Origin: Acidobacteriaceae bacterium
GTDB lineage: Bacteria > Acidobacteriota > Terriglobia > Bryobacterales > Bryobacteraceae
Length of the DNA: 64,000 nucleotides
NCBI GenBank assembly: GCA_019240475.1
Contig: JAFAYI010000004.1
Span: forward strand, 1 to 64,000
Reading direction: 5' to 3'
Each line of letters opens with the position of its first letter. The stretch's first letter is position 1. This document shows, one piece after another, positions 8,324 to 17,770 of this stretch. The notes under the pieces are model-generated. The model did no database searches and was not told the DNA's origin. It saw only the letters and a list, made by a program, of their open reading frames with translations. The position numbers were made by a program, and so were the translations under genes.

Positions 8324-9729
8324 TGGGTCGCCTCCTGCTCGCCTTGTGCGCTCTTGGCGTGGCTGCCTCAGCGCAGCAATACGATGTCGTAATCGCAAAC
8401 GGCCGCGCGATCGACCCTGAAACGAAGCTCGACGCCATTCGGAACGTGGCTATCAGCGGAGGACGAATCGCCGCCATTTCGGAAGCGCCACTCGAAGGCA
8501 AGACCGAGATCGATGCCCACGGCCTCGTGGTCACCGCCGGGTTCATCGATCTGCACCAACACGGCCAGACGCCCGAAAACTACGGATTCAAGGCGCGGGA
8601 CGGCGTCACAACAGCTCTTGAGATGGAAGTCGGCGTCTCGCCCGTGAACCCCTGGTATGCAGCGCGGGAAGGCAAGTCGCTTATAAACTTCGGCGCGACT
8701 GCCGGACACATTCCCGCTCGCATGCAGGTGTTCCACGATAGCGGAACATTCCTGCCGCGCGATACGGCCGTCCATTCTCCGGCTGACGCCGGACAACTTG
8801 CCGCGATTCTCACTCGTCTGAGAGAAGGTCTCGATGAAGGCGCTCTCGGCATCGGCATGGGCATTGCCTATGTCCCGGCAGCGACACGCGAAGAGATTTT
8901 CCGGGTCTTCCAACTCGCGGCTGCTCGCAAGACGACCATCTACGTCCATCTGCGCAGTTCCGGTCCCGTCGAGCCTGGCGGCATCGACGCGCTTCAGGAA
9001 GTCCTGGCCGATGCGGCTTCTGCCGGCGCATCCTTACATGTGGTCCACATCACCAGCACGGAGCTGCGCCAAACTCCGGCCGCGCTCGAAATGATTCATA
9101 GCGCTGCGCGGCACAATCTCGATTTCACCACCGAAGCTTATCCCTACACCGCCGGCATGACCGACCTCGCCTCCGCCATCTTTTCAGAAGGCTGGCAGGC
9201 TCGCAACGGCGGCATCGATTTTCACGATCTTCAGTGGGCTGCTACCGGCGAACGCCTCACCGCCGAGTCTTTCGCGCGCTACCGCCGCGAAGGCGGCATG
9301 GTGGCCATTCACAGCATCCCCGAGGAGATTGTCCGAATCGCCATGGCGGACCCGGAAGTCATGATTGCAAGCGACGGCATTCTCGACCACGGCAAAGGCC
9401 ATCCGCGCGCGGCCGGCACGTATGCCCGCGTGCTTGGCAAGTATGTGCGCGAAGAGCACGCGCTCTCGCTCATGGATGCGCTGCGAAAAATGAGTTATCT
9501 TCCAGCGCAATGCCTGAACTTATCGACGAAAGGCCGCCTGCAAGTCGGCTCCGACGCCGATATCGTCGTCTTCGATCCCGGCCGCGTAACGGACCGCGCC
9601 ACCTTCGAAAATCCTGCTCAATATTCCGAAGGCATTCCTTACGTTATGGTGAACGGCGTTTGGGTCGTCAAAGGCGGCCAGCTACAACCGAACGTGTTTC
9701 CGGGCCGCGGTCTACGGCGCGGCCAATAG
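8323..9729 (+). CDS. exported amidohydrolase, N-acyl-D-amino-acid deacylase type
   Basis: Metal-dependent amidohydrolase of the D-aminoacylase/dihydroorotase-like superfamily, 468 residues. It has a short signal peptide (about 1-18, ending ASAQ), then the small beta-sandwich domain, the metal motif GFIDLHQHGQ at about 70, and a TIM barrel with VHLRS, VVHITS and IASDGILDHG. The C-terminal return to the sandwich includes GSDADIVVFDP and the MVNGVWVVKGG ending typical of the family. It would release a carboxylic acid from N-acyl-D-amino acids or related amides; the real substrate cannot be told. The gene is transcribed away from the xylanase with a 17-base gap and appears leaderless. It converges with the next gene. 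Confidence 0.85.
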   Translation: MGRLLLALCALGVAASAQQYDVVIANGRAIDPETKLDAIRNVAISGGRIAAISEAPLEGKTEIDAHGLVVTAGFIDLHQHGQTPENYGFKARDGVTTALEMEVGVSPVNPWYAAREGKSLINFGATAGHIPARMQVFHDSGTFLPRDTAVHSPADAGQLAAILTRLREGLDEGALGIGMGIAYVPAATREEIFRVFQLAAARKTTIYVHLRSSGPVEPGGIDALQEVLADAASAGASLHVVHITSTELRQTPAALEMIHSAARHNLDFTTEAYPYTAGMTDLASAIFSEGWQARNGGIDFHDLQWAATGERLTAESFARYRREGGMVAIHSIPEEIVRIAMADPEVMIASDGILDHGKGHPRAAGTYARVLGKYVREEHALSLMDALRKMSYLPAQCLNLSTKGRLQVGSDADIVVFDPGRVTDRATFENPAQYSEGIPYVMVNGVWVVKGGQLQPNVFPGRGLRRGQ

Positions 9730-9738
9730 TTCCGCTGC

Positions 9739-10644
9739 CTATCGGTTGGCCATCAGTTCCGCATAAATCGGAAAGTGGTCGGACCCCGCTAAATCGTGCC
9801 GTACCTTCCCCTGTTCGATCCTTGCGTTTCGCACAAAGATCCAATCGAGCGCCATCGCGATCACATGCGTGCGTTCAATCTGCTCGCCGGTTGCGCTGCG
9901 AAATCCAGCGCGCTCCAGCTTGTGTAGAAACATCGATGGGAAATATTTCGTATTTAAATCGCCGCCTAGGATGGCCGGCGTTTCAGGCGGATACTTTTTC
10001 AGATCGGCCAAAAGTTCATCCAACTGTTCGGCTTGCAACGGCCCCATGCTACGGCTTTCCAAATGTACGTTGTAAACCACTAGGCGGCGTCCAGCGAATT
10101 GCAGCTCCGTTACCAGAGCGATGCGACTGCCTAAGCGCCGCTGCAGGAGTGGAATCGAGGACGGTATCCAGCCGCGCGGTTTCCAGAAGCCGGACTGCTT
10201 GCGAAACCGCAGAACGCGCGAGCCGAGGATCGGCAGCCGTGTCAGCGTCGCTTGACCGATGAACGCTTTTCCTTCGCTTTCCTGGCTCAGCTCTTCAAAT
10301 TCGATCGCATAAGAGAGATTTAGGCGAAGACGATCCGACAGGACTTTCGCTACATCCACGCCACCGGAGCGAGTCGCGTTCCAATCCACCTCCTGCAACA
10401 GCAAAAGGTCGGCGGGATTGTTCGCCAGCTCCGAACCGATTGTTGCAATTTGCGTCCCGCGTTCAATATTCCAGGTGGCTACGCGGACGGACTGTAGCCG
10501 TCCATCGGTGGGGAACGCCACAATCTGCCGCGCGGTATCGAACGCCGGCTCGGGCGCATCGGGCGTGGCGCCGGGCGCAGGCGACTCCGCGTACAGAAAC
10601 GCCAATGCGCCCACAACTATTGCCGTCCAGAATGCGCGCTTCAC
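9739..10644 (-). CDS. endonuclease/exonuclease/phosphatase family protein
   Basis: Protein of 301 residues with the EEP (DNase I/sphingomyelinase-like) fold, probably exported or membrane-anchored through an N-terminal hydrophobic segment (about 3-20). Family motifs are visible in order: WNIERG (Asn/Glu for metal), LLLQEVDWN, YNVHLES, GGDLNTK and the final SDHFPIYAEL with the catalytic His. These enzymes hydrolyse phosphodiester or phosphomonoester bonds in nucleic acids or lipids; which one is not shown. GTG start at 10644 with a GAGAAAGG ribosome site. It starts 21 bases after the sugar dehydrogenase gene, so the two are probably one transcript. Confidence 0.87.
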   Translation of the reverse strand: MKRAFWTAIVVGALAFLYAESPAPGATPDAPEPAFDTARQIVAFPTDGRLQSVRVATWNIERGTQIATIGSELANNPADLLLLQEVDWNATRSGGVDVAKVLSDRLRLNLSYAIEFEELSQESEGKAFIGQATLTRLPILGSRVLRFRKQSGFWKPRGWIPSSIPLLQRRLGSRIALVTELQFAGRRLVVYNVHLESRSMGPLQAEQLDELLADLKKYPPETPAILGGDLNTKYFPSMFLHKLERAGFRSATGEQIERTHVIAMALDWIFVRNARIEQGKVRHDLAGSDHFPIYAELMANR

Positions 10645-10665
10645 GCCTTTCTCGTCGTGCAGATC

Positions 10666-11979
10666 CTATTTACTACCGCCGTACACCACTCGCCAGATCG
10701 ATTTAGATCCGTCATCGGTCACCATCAACGATCCATCTTGCGCCACGGCCACGCCCACCGGCCGTCCCCAGACTGCATCGTTAGAGACCACGAATCCGGT
10801 CAGAAAATCTTCATAGACCCCGCTCGCCTTCCCATTTTCGAGCGGCACGCGAATGACTTCGTAACCGGTGCGAACCGATTTGTTCCAGGACCCATGTTCT
10901 GCCGCGAAGATGTCGCCGTGATATTGCTTGGGAAACTGCCGTCCTTCATAGAAGGTCATCTCTAGCGATGCGTTATGGGGCTGCAAGAGAACATCGGGAA
11001 CCGTCACCTTACCCCGCAACTCCGGGTGCTTGCCTTCGAGGCGCGGATCCTGGTGATCGCCCATGTAGTACCAGGGCCAGCCGTAGAACCCGCCCTCCTT
11101 AACAGACGTGATGTAGTCGGGAACCAGGTTGTCGCCGAGCATATCGCGCTCGTTCACCGAGCACCAGAGCTGGCCGGTGATGGGATTCACGGCGATCCCT
11201 ACGGGATTCCGAATCCCCGATGCGTAAACCTTCACGAATTTCCCATCGGGTGTGTACTCCAGGATGTTGGCGCGATGTTGCTCCGCCGGATGTGTGTCCG
11301 GGTCGTCGACGTTCGACGCCGACCCGACGGACACGAACAGCTTGCTCCCGTCCGGAGAAAACGCCAGGTCGCGCGTCCAGTGGCCGCCGCCGGAGGGAAG
11401 CTCCGAGATGATCGTTTCGGGTTCGGCGCTGGCCTTCAGGTCTCCACTCTTGTAGGCAAACCGCACGACGGAATTGGTATTGGCAATGTAAACCCATTGC
11501 GGATTGTCGCCTAGCGGATAAAACGCGATGCCGAATGGATCATGCAAGCCGGTCGCGTAAGTGGAAACCTGCTCGGGCTTTCCGTCGCTCGTGATTCCGC
11601 GAAAGACGTCGATTTTGTTCCCATGGCTCTCCGCGACGAACAGATCGCCGTTGGGAGCCTTTCTGATCTCGCGAGGCTCCGTCAGGTGCTCCGCATAAAG
11701 TTGCACCTTGAATCCTTCGGGCGCCTGTGGCCACGCTCCCTCGGGACGGGCTACAACCTTCGGAGGATTGCCGACGCCTTTCGTTGCGTAAGGCTGCGGT
11801 AGATCCGCCACTGTTATTTTGCGAAACGTGCCCGGCTTCTCGCTCTGAAAGGTGTCGAATGCCGCGGCGCCGGTAATCACGCCTTTCGCATCCGAAAGAT
11901 CCCACCTGGCGGCCGCTGCGGCGCTGATCATAAGCACGCCGCCCGAAACCGCGATCCATCGCACCCGTTTCAATCTCAT
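10666..11979 (-). CDS. PQQ-type sugar (sorbosone/glucose) dehydrogenase, exported
   Basis: Six-bladed beta-propeller dehydrogenase of the soluble glucose/L-sorbosone dehydrogenase family, 437 residues, with an N-terminal signal peptide (about 1-24). Family features include LTEPREIRKAPNGDLFVAE, HDPFGIAFYP, GGHWTRDLAFSPDG and the C-terminal GRPVGVAVAQDGSLMVTDDGS. Members oxidise aldose or sorbosone sugars in the periplasm with bound PQQ; no PQQ synthesis genes are in the window. ATG at 11979 follows a GAGGACA ribosome site. It lies 49 bases after hisA on the same strand and may receive read-through from the his operon. Confidence 0.88.
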   Translation of the reverse strand: MRLKRVRWIAVSGGVLMISAAAAARWDLSDAKGVITGAAAFDTFQSEKPGTFRKITVADLPQPYATKGVGNPPKVVARPEGAWPQAPEGFKVQLYAEHLTEPREIRKAPNGDLFVAESHGNKIDVFRGITSDGKPEQVSTYATGLHDPFGIAFYPLGDNPQWVYIANTNSVVRFAYKSGDLKASAEPETIISELPSGGGHWTRDLAFSPDGSKLFVSVGSASNVDDPDTHPAEQHRANILEYTPDGKFVKVYASGIRNPVGIAVNPITGQLWCSVNERDMLGDNLVPDYITSVKEGGFYGWPWYYMGDHQDPRLEGKHPELRGKVTVPDVLLQPHNASLEMTFYEGRQFPKQYHGDIFAAEHGSWNKSVRTGYEVIRVPLENGKASGVYEDFLTGFVVSNDAVWGRPVGVAVAQDGSLMVTDDGSKSIWRVVYGGSK

Positions 11980-11990
11980 TCTTGTCCTCG

Positions 11991-12014
11991 CATTTAAGTT
12001 CCCATTTAAGTTCC
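11991..12014. repeat. 12-bp perfect tandem duplication
   Basis: CATTTAAGTTCC occurs twice back to back in the short gap between hisA and the sugar dehydrogenase gene. Probably a slippage product; no function seen. Confidence 0.7.
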
Positions 12015-12028
12015 TTGGTTAGACGCGT

Positions 12029-12736
12029 TCACGCCTGTACCTGATTCAAAGCGCGTAAATCGTCCAGTGAAAGCCGCCCGGTGTAGATCGACATCCCGAT
12101 TGCGCAATGCACATTCATCTCGGTTAGTGTCTTTGCGTCATCGAGCGTTGTGATTCCGCCCGCCGCAATCAACTCGCGCCTGGTGGCTCTGCGCAAGCTT
12201 TCAAACCACCCAAGATCCGTGCCCTGCATCATTCCTTCTTTGTCAACATAGGTGCAGAGAAACCCCGAGCAATACGGCTCCAGTTCACTTATTACTTCGA
12301 GGGCCGTCCACCGAGTCGATTCGCGCCATCCCTTCACGACAATCCGGCCATTCCGGCTATCGAGCGCCACCGTGAGCCTGCCGGCGCCTACTTCCTTCGC
12401 GAGCGCCTTCAGAAACGAAATGTTCGGCCCGTCGTCGGAAAAGGCTGCTGTGCCGACTATCACTCGAATCGCGCCCTCCCGCACCAATTGCTGCGCCCGC
12501 TGCACGCTCCTCACCCCGCCGCCCGCGCGCACCTGCGCCATTCGGGTCAATTGCTCCACTATGGCGCTGTTCGATCCGCGTCCCATGGCGGCATCAAGAT
12601 CGATTACTTGGATATGCGGAAAGCCGTCGAACAGGGCCACCATTTCATCCGGCGACTTGCCTTCCAGCATTTTTTCGCGGCCTTGCTTCAATTGAACAAC
12701 TTTGCCGTCCATCAAATCGATGCACGGGATAATCAT
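12029..12736 (-). CDS. hisA: HisA, ProFAR isomerase
   Basis: 1-(5-phosphoribosyl)-5-[(5-phosphoribosylamino)methylideneamino]imidazole-4-carboxamide isomerase, fourth step of histidine synthesis, 235 residues. It is a (beta/alpha)8 barrel with the opening [12 protein letters not shown] (general base Asp7), [14 protein letters not shown] and the phosphate-binding AAGGITT near the C-terminus. The ATG overlaps the hisF stop as ATGA, indicating translational coupling, so the longer reading from 13030 is rejected. Last gene of the his operon. Confidence 0.96.
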   Translation of the reverse strand: MIIPCIDLMDGKVVQLKQGREKMLEGKSPDEMVALFDGFPHIQVIDLDAAMGRGSNSAIVEQLTRMAQVRAGGGVRSVQRAQQLVREGAIRVIVGTAAFSDDGPNISFLKALAKEVGAGRLTVALDSRNGRIVVKGWRESTRWTALEVISELEPYCSGFLCTYVDKEGMMQGTDLGWFESLRRATRRELIAAGGITTLDDAKTLTEMNVHCAIGMSIYTGRLSLDDLRALNQVQA

Positions 12737-13497
12737 GCGGCCGGCCTCACCGGAACCCGGGCGTTCTCCAAGGCGATCTTCAAGTCCGCCACCGTGTACT
12801 TCCCATAGTGAAAAATAGAGGCCGCGAGAGCCGCGTCCGCGCAGCCTTCCGTCAGCACCCGCACGAAGTCCTCCGGCGCTCCCGCTCCACCGGAGGCGAT
12901 CACGGGCACGGAAGTCGACGCCGCCACCGCCCGCGTCAGTTCGCAATCGAACCCTCCTTGCACCCCATCGGTGTCCATGGAGGTCAACAGAATCTCTCCC
13001 GCGCCGAGCGATTCTCCGCGAGCCGCCCACTCGACCGCGTTTACCCCTTCGTCGAAGCGGCCGCCCTTCGTGTAAACGTTCCAGCGGTTCGGGCCGACGC
13101 GCCGCGCATCGATCGCCAGTACCACCGCCTGTGCGCCGAACTCCTCGCTCAGCTCGCGAATCAGCGCCGGCCGATGTACTGCCGCCGTGTTCACGCTGAC
13201 CTTATCAGCCCCCGCAAGGATTATTCTCCGAGCATCCGCCACGCCGCGAATGCCGCCTCCAACCGTAAGCGGAATGAAAACTTTGCGCGCGGTTCTCGCC
13301 ACCACCTCGGCCATGATCTCCCTGGCATCGCTCGACGCGGTGATATCTAGAAAAACCAATTCATCCGCGCCTTGAGCATTATATTGCCCGGCCAACTCAA
13401 CAGGATCGCCCGCATCGCGAAGCCCCACAAAATTGACGCCCTTTACTACACGGCCGTCCGTAACGTCCAGGCATGGAATGACGCGCTTAGCCAGCAT
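12733..13497 (-). CDS. hisF: HisF, imidazole glycerol phosphate synthase cyclase subunit
   Basis: Cyclase subunit of IGP synthase, 254 residues; uses ammonia made by HisH to turn PRFAR into IGP plus AICAR. Family motifs: [12 protein letters not shown] with catalytic Asp11, [23 protein letters not shown] with the second catalytic Asp, and [11 protein letters not shown]. The start at 13497 overlaps the hisH stop by one base (TAATG), and the end overlaps hisA. An upstream extension to 13620 lies inside hisH and is rejected. Confidence 0.97.
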   Translation of the reverse strand: MLAKRVIPCLDVTDGRVVKGVNFVGLRDAGDPVELAGQYNAQGADELVFLDITASSDAREIMAEVVARTARKVFIPLTVGGGIRGVADARRIILAGADKVSVNTAAVHRPALIRELSEEFGAQAVVLAIDARRVGPNRWNVYTKGGRFDEGVNAVEWAARGESLGAGEILLTSMDTDGVQGGFDCELTRAVAASTSVPVIASGGAGAPEDFVRVLTEGCADAALAASIFHYGKYTVADLKIALENARVPVRPAA

Positions 13498-14090
13498 TAC
13501 AGTTCTAGAAAATTCTTCATCACACGCAGGCCGACCGACCCTGATTTTTCGGGATGAAACTGAACGGCATACAGATTGCCGCGCTCGATAATCGCAGTGT
13601 ATGGATGCATGTAGGTGCATGCGGCCGCTGTGTCGTCCACCAACGGAGCATAGTAGCTGTGCGCGAAGTAGGCGAATGCGCCATCCTCCAGACCGTCCAG
13701 CAGACGCGTCGGTTTTCTCTTCTCAAGGGAGTTCCATCCCATGTGCGGAATACGCGCCGAGCCGGAAAACTTTCGCACTGAGCCCCCGAAAACGCCTAGG
13801 CCGCGGCTTCCCGGCGACTCCTCGCTTGCCTGAAATAAACACTGCAGGCCCACGCAGATTCCAAGAAACGGTAGGCCTTCGAGAATTCGCGCCTTCAGCG
13901 GTTCGCGCAGCGCGAGCTCGTCGATCACCCTCATCATTTGCCCAAAGTGCCCGACGCCTGGCAAGATGATCTTGCTCGCGCGCATAACATCTCGCGGCTG
14001 GTTCGTCACGGTGTACCGCGCGCCCAGATGTTCCAGCGTATTCTCGACAGAACGCAGATTGCCAGCGCCGTAATCCACGATCACGGTCAC
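13497..14090 (-). CDS. hisH: HisH, imidazole glycerol phosphate synthase glutaminase subunit
   Basis: Class I glutamine amidotransferase subunit, 197 residues, partner of His[16 protein letters not shown] opens the protein. The nucleophile Cys79 lies in GICVGLQ, and the His/Glu pair is in AVQFHPEKS. It starts 13 bases after hisB and ends overlapping hisF by one base. Confidence 0.97.
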   Translation of the reverse strand: MTVIVDYGAGNLRSVENTLEHLGARYTVTNQPRDVMRASKIILPGVGHFGQMMRVIDELALREPLKARILEGLPFLGICVGLQCLFQASEESPGSRGLGVFGGSVRKFSGSARIPHMGWNSLEKRKPTRLLDGLEDGAFAYFAHSYYAPLVDDTAAACTYMHPYTAIIERGNLYAVQFHPEKSGSVGLRVMKNFLEL

Positions 14091-14103
14091 AGCAACTCCT
14101 CGT

Positions 14104-14691
14104 TCACAACAGACCTTTCGTCGAAGGCAATTGATCTTTCAACCGATCGTCCGTCGAGCACGCATACCGCATCGCGCGCGCAAAGCACTTGAAAATTGCT
14201 TCAATCTTGTGGTGATTCGAACGCCCATATAAAACCTTCGCGTGTAAATTCGCGCCCGCATGATTGACGAATCCAGAAAAGAAATCTTCGAGCAGTTCCG
14301 TCTGCAAATCGCCCACGTGCACAACGTTCACCTGCTGCTCATATACCAACGCCGGACGGCCGCCCAGATCCACCGCCACCACCGCAAGCGATTCATCCAT
14401 GGACTGCACGAAATATCCCGCGCGGTTGATGCCTCGCCGGTCTCCTAACGCTTTCGAAAACAGATCTCCCAGAACGATGCCGACGTCTTCCACCGTGTGA
14501 TGCTGATCCACGTCCAGGTCGCCGCGCGCCGAAAGTTCGAGGTCGAATGCCCCGTGTTTCGTAAACAGCTCCAGCATGTGATCGAGAAAGCGAATTCCGG
14601 TCTGGATCCGATAGTTCCCGGCGCCTTCGATGCGCAAGGCGCCCGTGATCTGCGTCTCCTTGGTGTTCCGCTCGATACGTGCTTCTCTCAT
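14104..14691 (-). CDS. hisB: HisB, imidazoleglycerol-phosphate dehydratase
   Basis: Monofunctional IGP dehydratase, 195 residues, sixth pathway step. It carries the manganese-binding His motifs [25 protein letters not shown] and SNHHKIEA. Unlike the E. coli HisB it has no N-terminal phosphatase domain; a separate HAD phosphatase gene ends in a four-base ATGA overlap with this start and probably replaces it. Confidence 0.97.
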   Translation of the reverse strand: MREARIERNTKETQITGALRIEGAGNYRIQTGIRFLDHMLELFTKHGAFDLELSARGDLDVDQHHTVEDVGIVLGDLFSKALGDRRGINRAGYFVQSMDESLAVVAVDLGGRPALVYEQQVNVVHVGDLQTELLEDFFSGFVNHAGANLHAKVLYGRSNHHKIEAIFKCFARAMRYACSTDDRLKDQLPSTKGLL

Positions 14692-15440
14692 TTGCCCGAT
14701 GCGGCCGCGCTCACCAGCGACTCCAACTCGTTTACATTCTCAAGCACGACAAACGCGCCGCATTCCTCCAGAGTGCGCGCGATCTCCTCATGCCTCGGAT
14801 TCTGCCGGCTCGATACCCCGATGAATGGAATACCCGCGGCTTGAGCGCTGCGCGCGTCGTCTACCGTATCGCCCAGGTACCAGATTGTCCGCTCCGGGTA
14901 TCGTCGCTCGATCAGGCGCAGGCCGTCGGGCGCCGGTTTCGGATTTTCCACGCACTCGTCGGTAACTAGAGGGTCGAAACAAATGTTTTGCGCATACCGC
15001 CCCAGAGTTACATCGGCCTCGTATTTCGCGCGCCCTGTGAAGATCGCAAGCGAAGCGCGTTCGCTTAATCGCTCTAACAATCCGTCGCGCGGCGCCCACT
15101 TTTCAAAACGGATCAACCCATCGCCGTGCTCTCCGAGAAAGACCCGGTTGAAATACTCGACGACCTCGGCATACTCAATGCGCTTGCCTCGATCTGCGAT
15201 CATCCGCTGAGATAGCAGCCAGTCGTTGTTCCAGCCGCCCGCGTTCTTGAAATTTTGAATCTCGTCGTGTGTCGCCAACTCGCCCGTGAAGTGCCGCACC
15301 GTTTCACGGATCGCCTCGCGGTAGGACTCCATCACTTCCACCAGCACGCCGTCCATATCGAAGACGATGACCTGTGGCGGCGAGCTTTCCAATCGCGCGC
15401 GATGGGCGTCATCCGCTCTGTGCGCCCGCGCTCCATCCAT
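14688..15440 (-). CDS. HAD-superfamily phosphatase in his operon, candidate histidinol-phosphatase
   Basis: HAD subfamily I hydrolase of 250 residues. Motif I is VFDMDGV (nucleophile Asp28, acid Asp30), motif II IFTGR, motif III the Lys in NPKPAP, and motif IV GDTVDD. A helical cap lies between motifs I and II. It sits between hisC and hisB with overlaps on both sides (TAATG and ATGA), so it is certainly an operon member. The operon otherwise has no histidinol-phosphate phosphatase, so that role is the best inference. It is not the DDDD/zinc type fused to E. coli HisB nor the PHP or inositol-monophosphatase types. A phosphoglycolate phosphatase-like activity cannot be excluded from sequence. 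The first ~20 residues are poorly conserved in character; ATG at 15440 is fixed by the overlap with hisC. Confidence 0.8.
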   Translation of the reverse strand: MDGARAHRADDAHRARLESSPPQVIVFDMDGVLVEVMESYREAIRETVRHFTGELATHDEIQNFKNAGGWNNDWLLSQRMIADRGKRIEYAEVVEYFNRVFLGEHGDGLIRFEKWAPRDGLLERLSERASLAIFTGRAKYEADVTLGRYAQNICFDPLVTDECVENPKPAPDGLRLIERRYPERTIWYLGDTVDDARSAQAAGIPFIGVSSRQNPRHEEIARTLEECGAFVVLENVNELESLVSAAASGK

Positions 15441-16519
15441 TACCAGATCTGCTCCAACTCATCCAAAAACCGCTGCACTTGATCCCGAGTACCCACCGTC
15501 ACGCGCACACAGCCCGGCAGCTCGTAACTTCTGTCGCGCACCAGTACGCCCCGCTTACGCAGCTCGTCGCGAACCTCAATGGCGCGTCCGCCCGCCTGGA
15601 ACAGCACGAAATTAGCCTGACTCTCGACATAGGAAATCTTCAGCCGCTCGAGCCCGACGTACAACAGTTCGCGCGCCGCCAGTACTTCCAATACATACTC
15701 TTCCACGAACTGCTGGTCCTGGACGGCAATCCGCGCGGCCATCGCCGCTAGCGAATTCACGCTGTAAGGCGATTGGGCCTTCCGTACATATGACATGTTG
15801 GCGCTCTGCGAGAACAGACATCCGCACCGCATAGCCGCCATGCCATATGTCTTTGAAAAGGTCCGGCTGACGAAAAGATTCGAATACTCCCGAATCAACG
15901 GCAGCACGGTGACCCCGCTGAACTCGTAATACGCTTCGTCGATCAACACCGCCGCGTTCGCGGCTTTGTTCAATATCCGTTCGAGCGCGTTCGCGTTCAC
16001 GCCGGTCCCGGTCGGATTGTTCGGATTGCTGATAAACAGCGCGCGCGTAGACGGCGTGACTTGCTCAAGCAATTCATCGAGCGGGAATTCGAGCGAGCCG
16101 GCGCGGTAGTCGATTTCCTCGATGCTCGCACCCGCCAACTGCGTATAGAAGCGATACATCGCATAGGAAGGCCGTAGCAACAGCACCCGATCGCCGCTGT
16201 TCACATAGGTGTTTGCGATCAACTGGACCGCTTCGTCCGTCCCGTTCGCGATCGTCAATTCGTCTTCGTCTACCGAGAAGTGCCTGGAAAGGTCTTCGAG
16301 CGCGTGATCGTACTCCGGATAGATACTGAGATCCGCGGCTGTCAGGAAGCGCTTGATGAAATCGAGCACATGAGGAGGCGCCCCCACTGTGTTTTCGTTA
16401 AAATCCAGACGCAGCTTGTTGCGCCGGCCGCCCGTCGGCGGATGGTACGGCGACATGTTCCGCACCGCCTCGCGCGGCGTCAGCGCCCGCTGTTCCGTAT
16501 CGGCCTTTACGTCGGCCAA
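15440..16519 (-). CDS. hisC: HisC, histidinol-phosphate aminotransferase
   Basis: PLP-dependent class I/II aminotransferase, 359 residues, converting imidazole-acetol phosphate to histidinol phosphate with glutamate. It shows LDFNENT near residue 40, FISNPNNPTG, VLIDEAYYEF and the PLP lysine in SRTFSKTYG (Lys223). It starts four bases after hisD and ends overlapping the HAD phosphatase by one base. Confidence 0.95.
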   Translation of the reverse strand: MADVKADTEQRALTPREAVRNMSPYHPPTGGRRNKLRLDFNENTVGAPPHVLDFIKRFLTAADLSIYPEYDHALEDLSRHFSVDEDELTIANGTDEAVQLIANTYVNSGDRVLLLRPSYAMYRFYTQLAGASIEEIDYRAGSLEFPLDELLEQVTPSTRALFISNPNNPTGTGVNANALERILNKAANAAVLIDEAYYEFSGVTVLPLIREYSNLFVSRTFSKTYGMAAMRCGCLFSQSANMSYVRKAQSPYSVNSLAAMAARIAVQDQQFVEEYVLEVLAARELLYVGLERLKISYVESQANFVLFQAGGRAIEVRDELRKRGVLVRDRSYELPGCVRVTVGTRDQVQRFLDELEQIW

Positions 16520-16523
16520 CGGC

Positions 16524-17768
16524 TTAATTGACAGAACGAACCTCCACGGCGCGTGCGTGCGCCTCTAAACCCTCCGCTCTTGCGAGGGTAGTGATAACCG
16601 GCGCGAGTTCTTGCAACGCCGGCAGCGTGAACTGTTGAATCGCAATCACCTTCACAAAATCCGCAGCCGACAGACCGCCGCGCAACCGCGCCGCTCCACC
16701 CGTGGGCAGCACATGACTCGGGCCGGCCGCATAGTCTCCCGCCGACTCCGGCGAATGCGGACCCAGAAATACCGTCCCGGCATTCTTGATCTTGGAAAGC
16801 ATCGCCGTTTCGTGCAGGCTCAAGTGTTCCGGGGCGATCGCATTGGTAAGCGCCAGGGCCTGCTCGCTGTCCTCTACCAAGGCAATGAAACTTGCGCCGC
16901 AAATGGCTTCTCGCGCCACTTCCAATGTGGGCAGAGTTTGCAGTTGACGATTGATCTCTTCTTGAACTTCCTTCGCCAGCGGCCGCGACGTCGTCACCAG
17001 CATCGCGCACGCTGTCGTATCGTGCTCGGCCTGCGCCAGCATGTCGGCCGCGATGACGCGCGCGTCGCCACTCAAAGCCAGAATCAAAATCTCCGTGGGT
17101 CCTGCCGCGAAATCGATTCCCACTTCGCCGATCAGCAATTTCTTTGCGGCCGCGACATATTGATTGCCTGGGCCGACGATACGGTCCACACGGGCGATCG
17201 ACTCTGTTCCCATCGCCATGGCCGCAATAGCTTGCGCGCCGCCCACCCGATAGACCTCCTTTAATCCGAGCATGCGCGCGCAGGCCAGCATCTCCGGAGA
17301 GGGACGTGGTGAGCAGATGCAGATGCGGGATACACCGGCAGCCTGCGCGAGCACCGCCGTCATCAGCAGCGTAGAAGGCAGCGGATACCTCCCGGAAGGT
17401 ACATAGCAGCCCACTGCGTCGAGCGGCCGAACAATCCAACCCAGCTTGCGGCCCGGCGAGAACTCTTCGAATCGCTCGCCAGGCAATTGCGCTTCGGCGA
17501 ACTGGCGAATATTCCGGATCGCAATCTGCATCGCCTGGCGGATGTTCGCGCACAACCGCGTGTCGGCGTCCGCGAGTTCCTGTTCGCTCACGCGGATCGC
17601 CTGTGCGCCCAGCCCATCGAGTTCCCGCGCGTATCGCAGCAGGGCCATGTCTCCGTCCCGCCGAATCGATTCGATGATGGGCTTTACAACATTGTCACAT
17701 CGGGAGCAATCGCGGGCGCGCGAAGTTGCGGCGCGCTCTGCTTCGCTGGCATTGAGGATCTTGATCAT
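16524..17768 (-). CDS. hisD: HisD, histidinol dehydrogenase
   Basis: NAD- and zinc-dependent enzyme of the last two oxidations of histidine synthesis, 414 residues (about 20 shorter than E. coli, within family range). Motifs include GCYVPSGRYPLPST, VDRIVGPGNQYVAAAK, AGPTEILI, AEHDTTA, APEHLSLH and the C-terminal GPSHVLPTGGAAR. The ATG at 17768 follows the hisG stop after two bases. Confidence 0.96.
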   Translation of the reverse strand: MIKILNASEAERAATSRARDCSRCDNVVKPIIESIRRDGDMALLRYARELDGLGAQAIRVSEQELADADTRLCANIRQAMQIAIRNIRQFAEAQLPGERFEEFSPGRKLGWIVRPLDAVGCYVPSGRYPLPSTLLMTAVLAQAAGVSRICICSPRPSPEMLACARMLGLKEVYRVGGAQAIAAMAMGTESIARVDRIVGPGNQYVAAAKKLLIGEVGIDFAAGPTEILILALSGDARVIAADMLAQAEHDTTACAMLVTTSRPLAKEVQEEINRQLQTLPTLEVAREAICGASFIALVEDSEQALALTNAIAPEHLSLHETAMLSKIKNAGTVFLGPHSPESAGDYAAGPSHVLPTGGAARLRGGLSAADFVKVIAIQQFTLPALQELAPVITTLARAEGLEAHARAVEVRSVN

Positions 17769-17770
17769 AG

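Noticed and set aside
9234..10262. 342-codon plus-strand frame
   Set aside because: Overlaps the end of the amidohydrolase in another frame and runs antisense to the EEP gene; Arg/Ser/Pro-rich with no domain.
16507..17553. 348-codon minus-strand frame
   Set aside because: Second frame of hisD, low complexity; hisD motifs are in the other frame.
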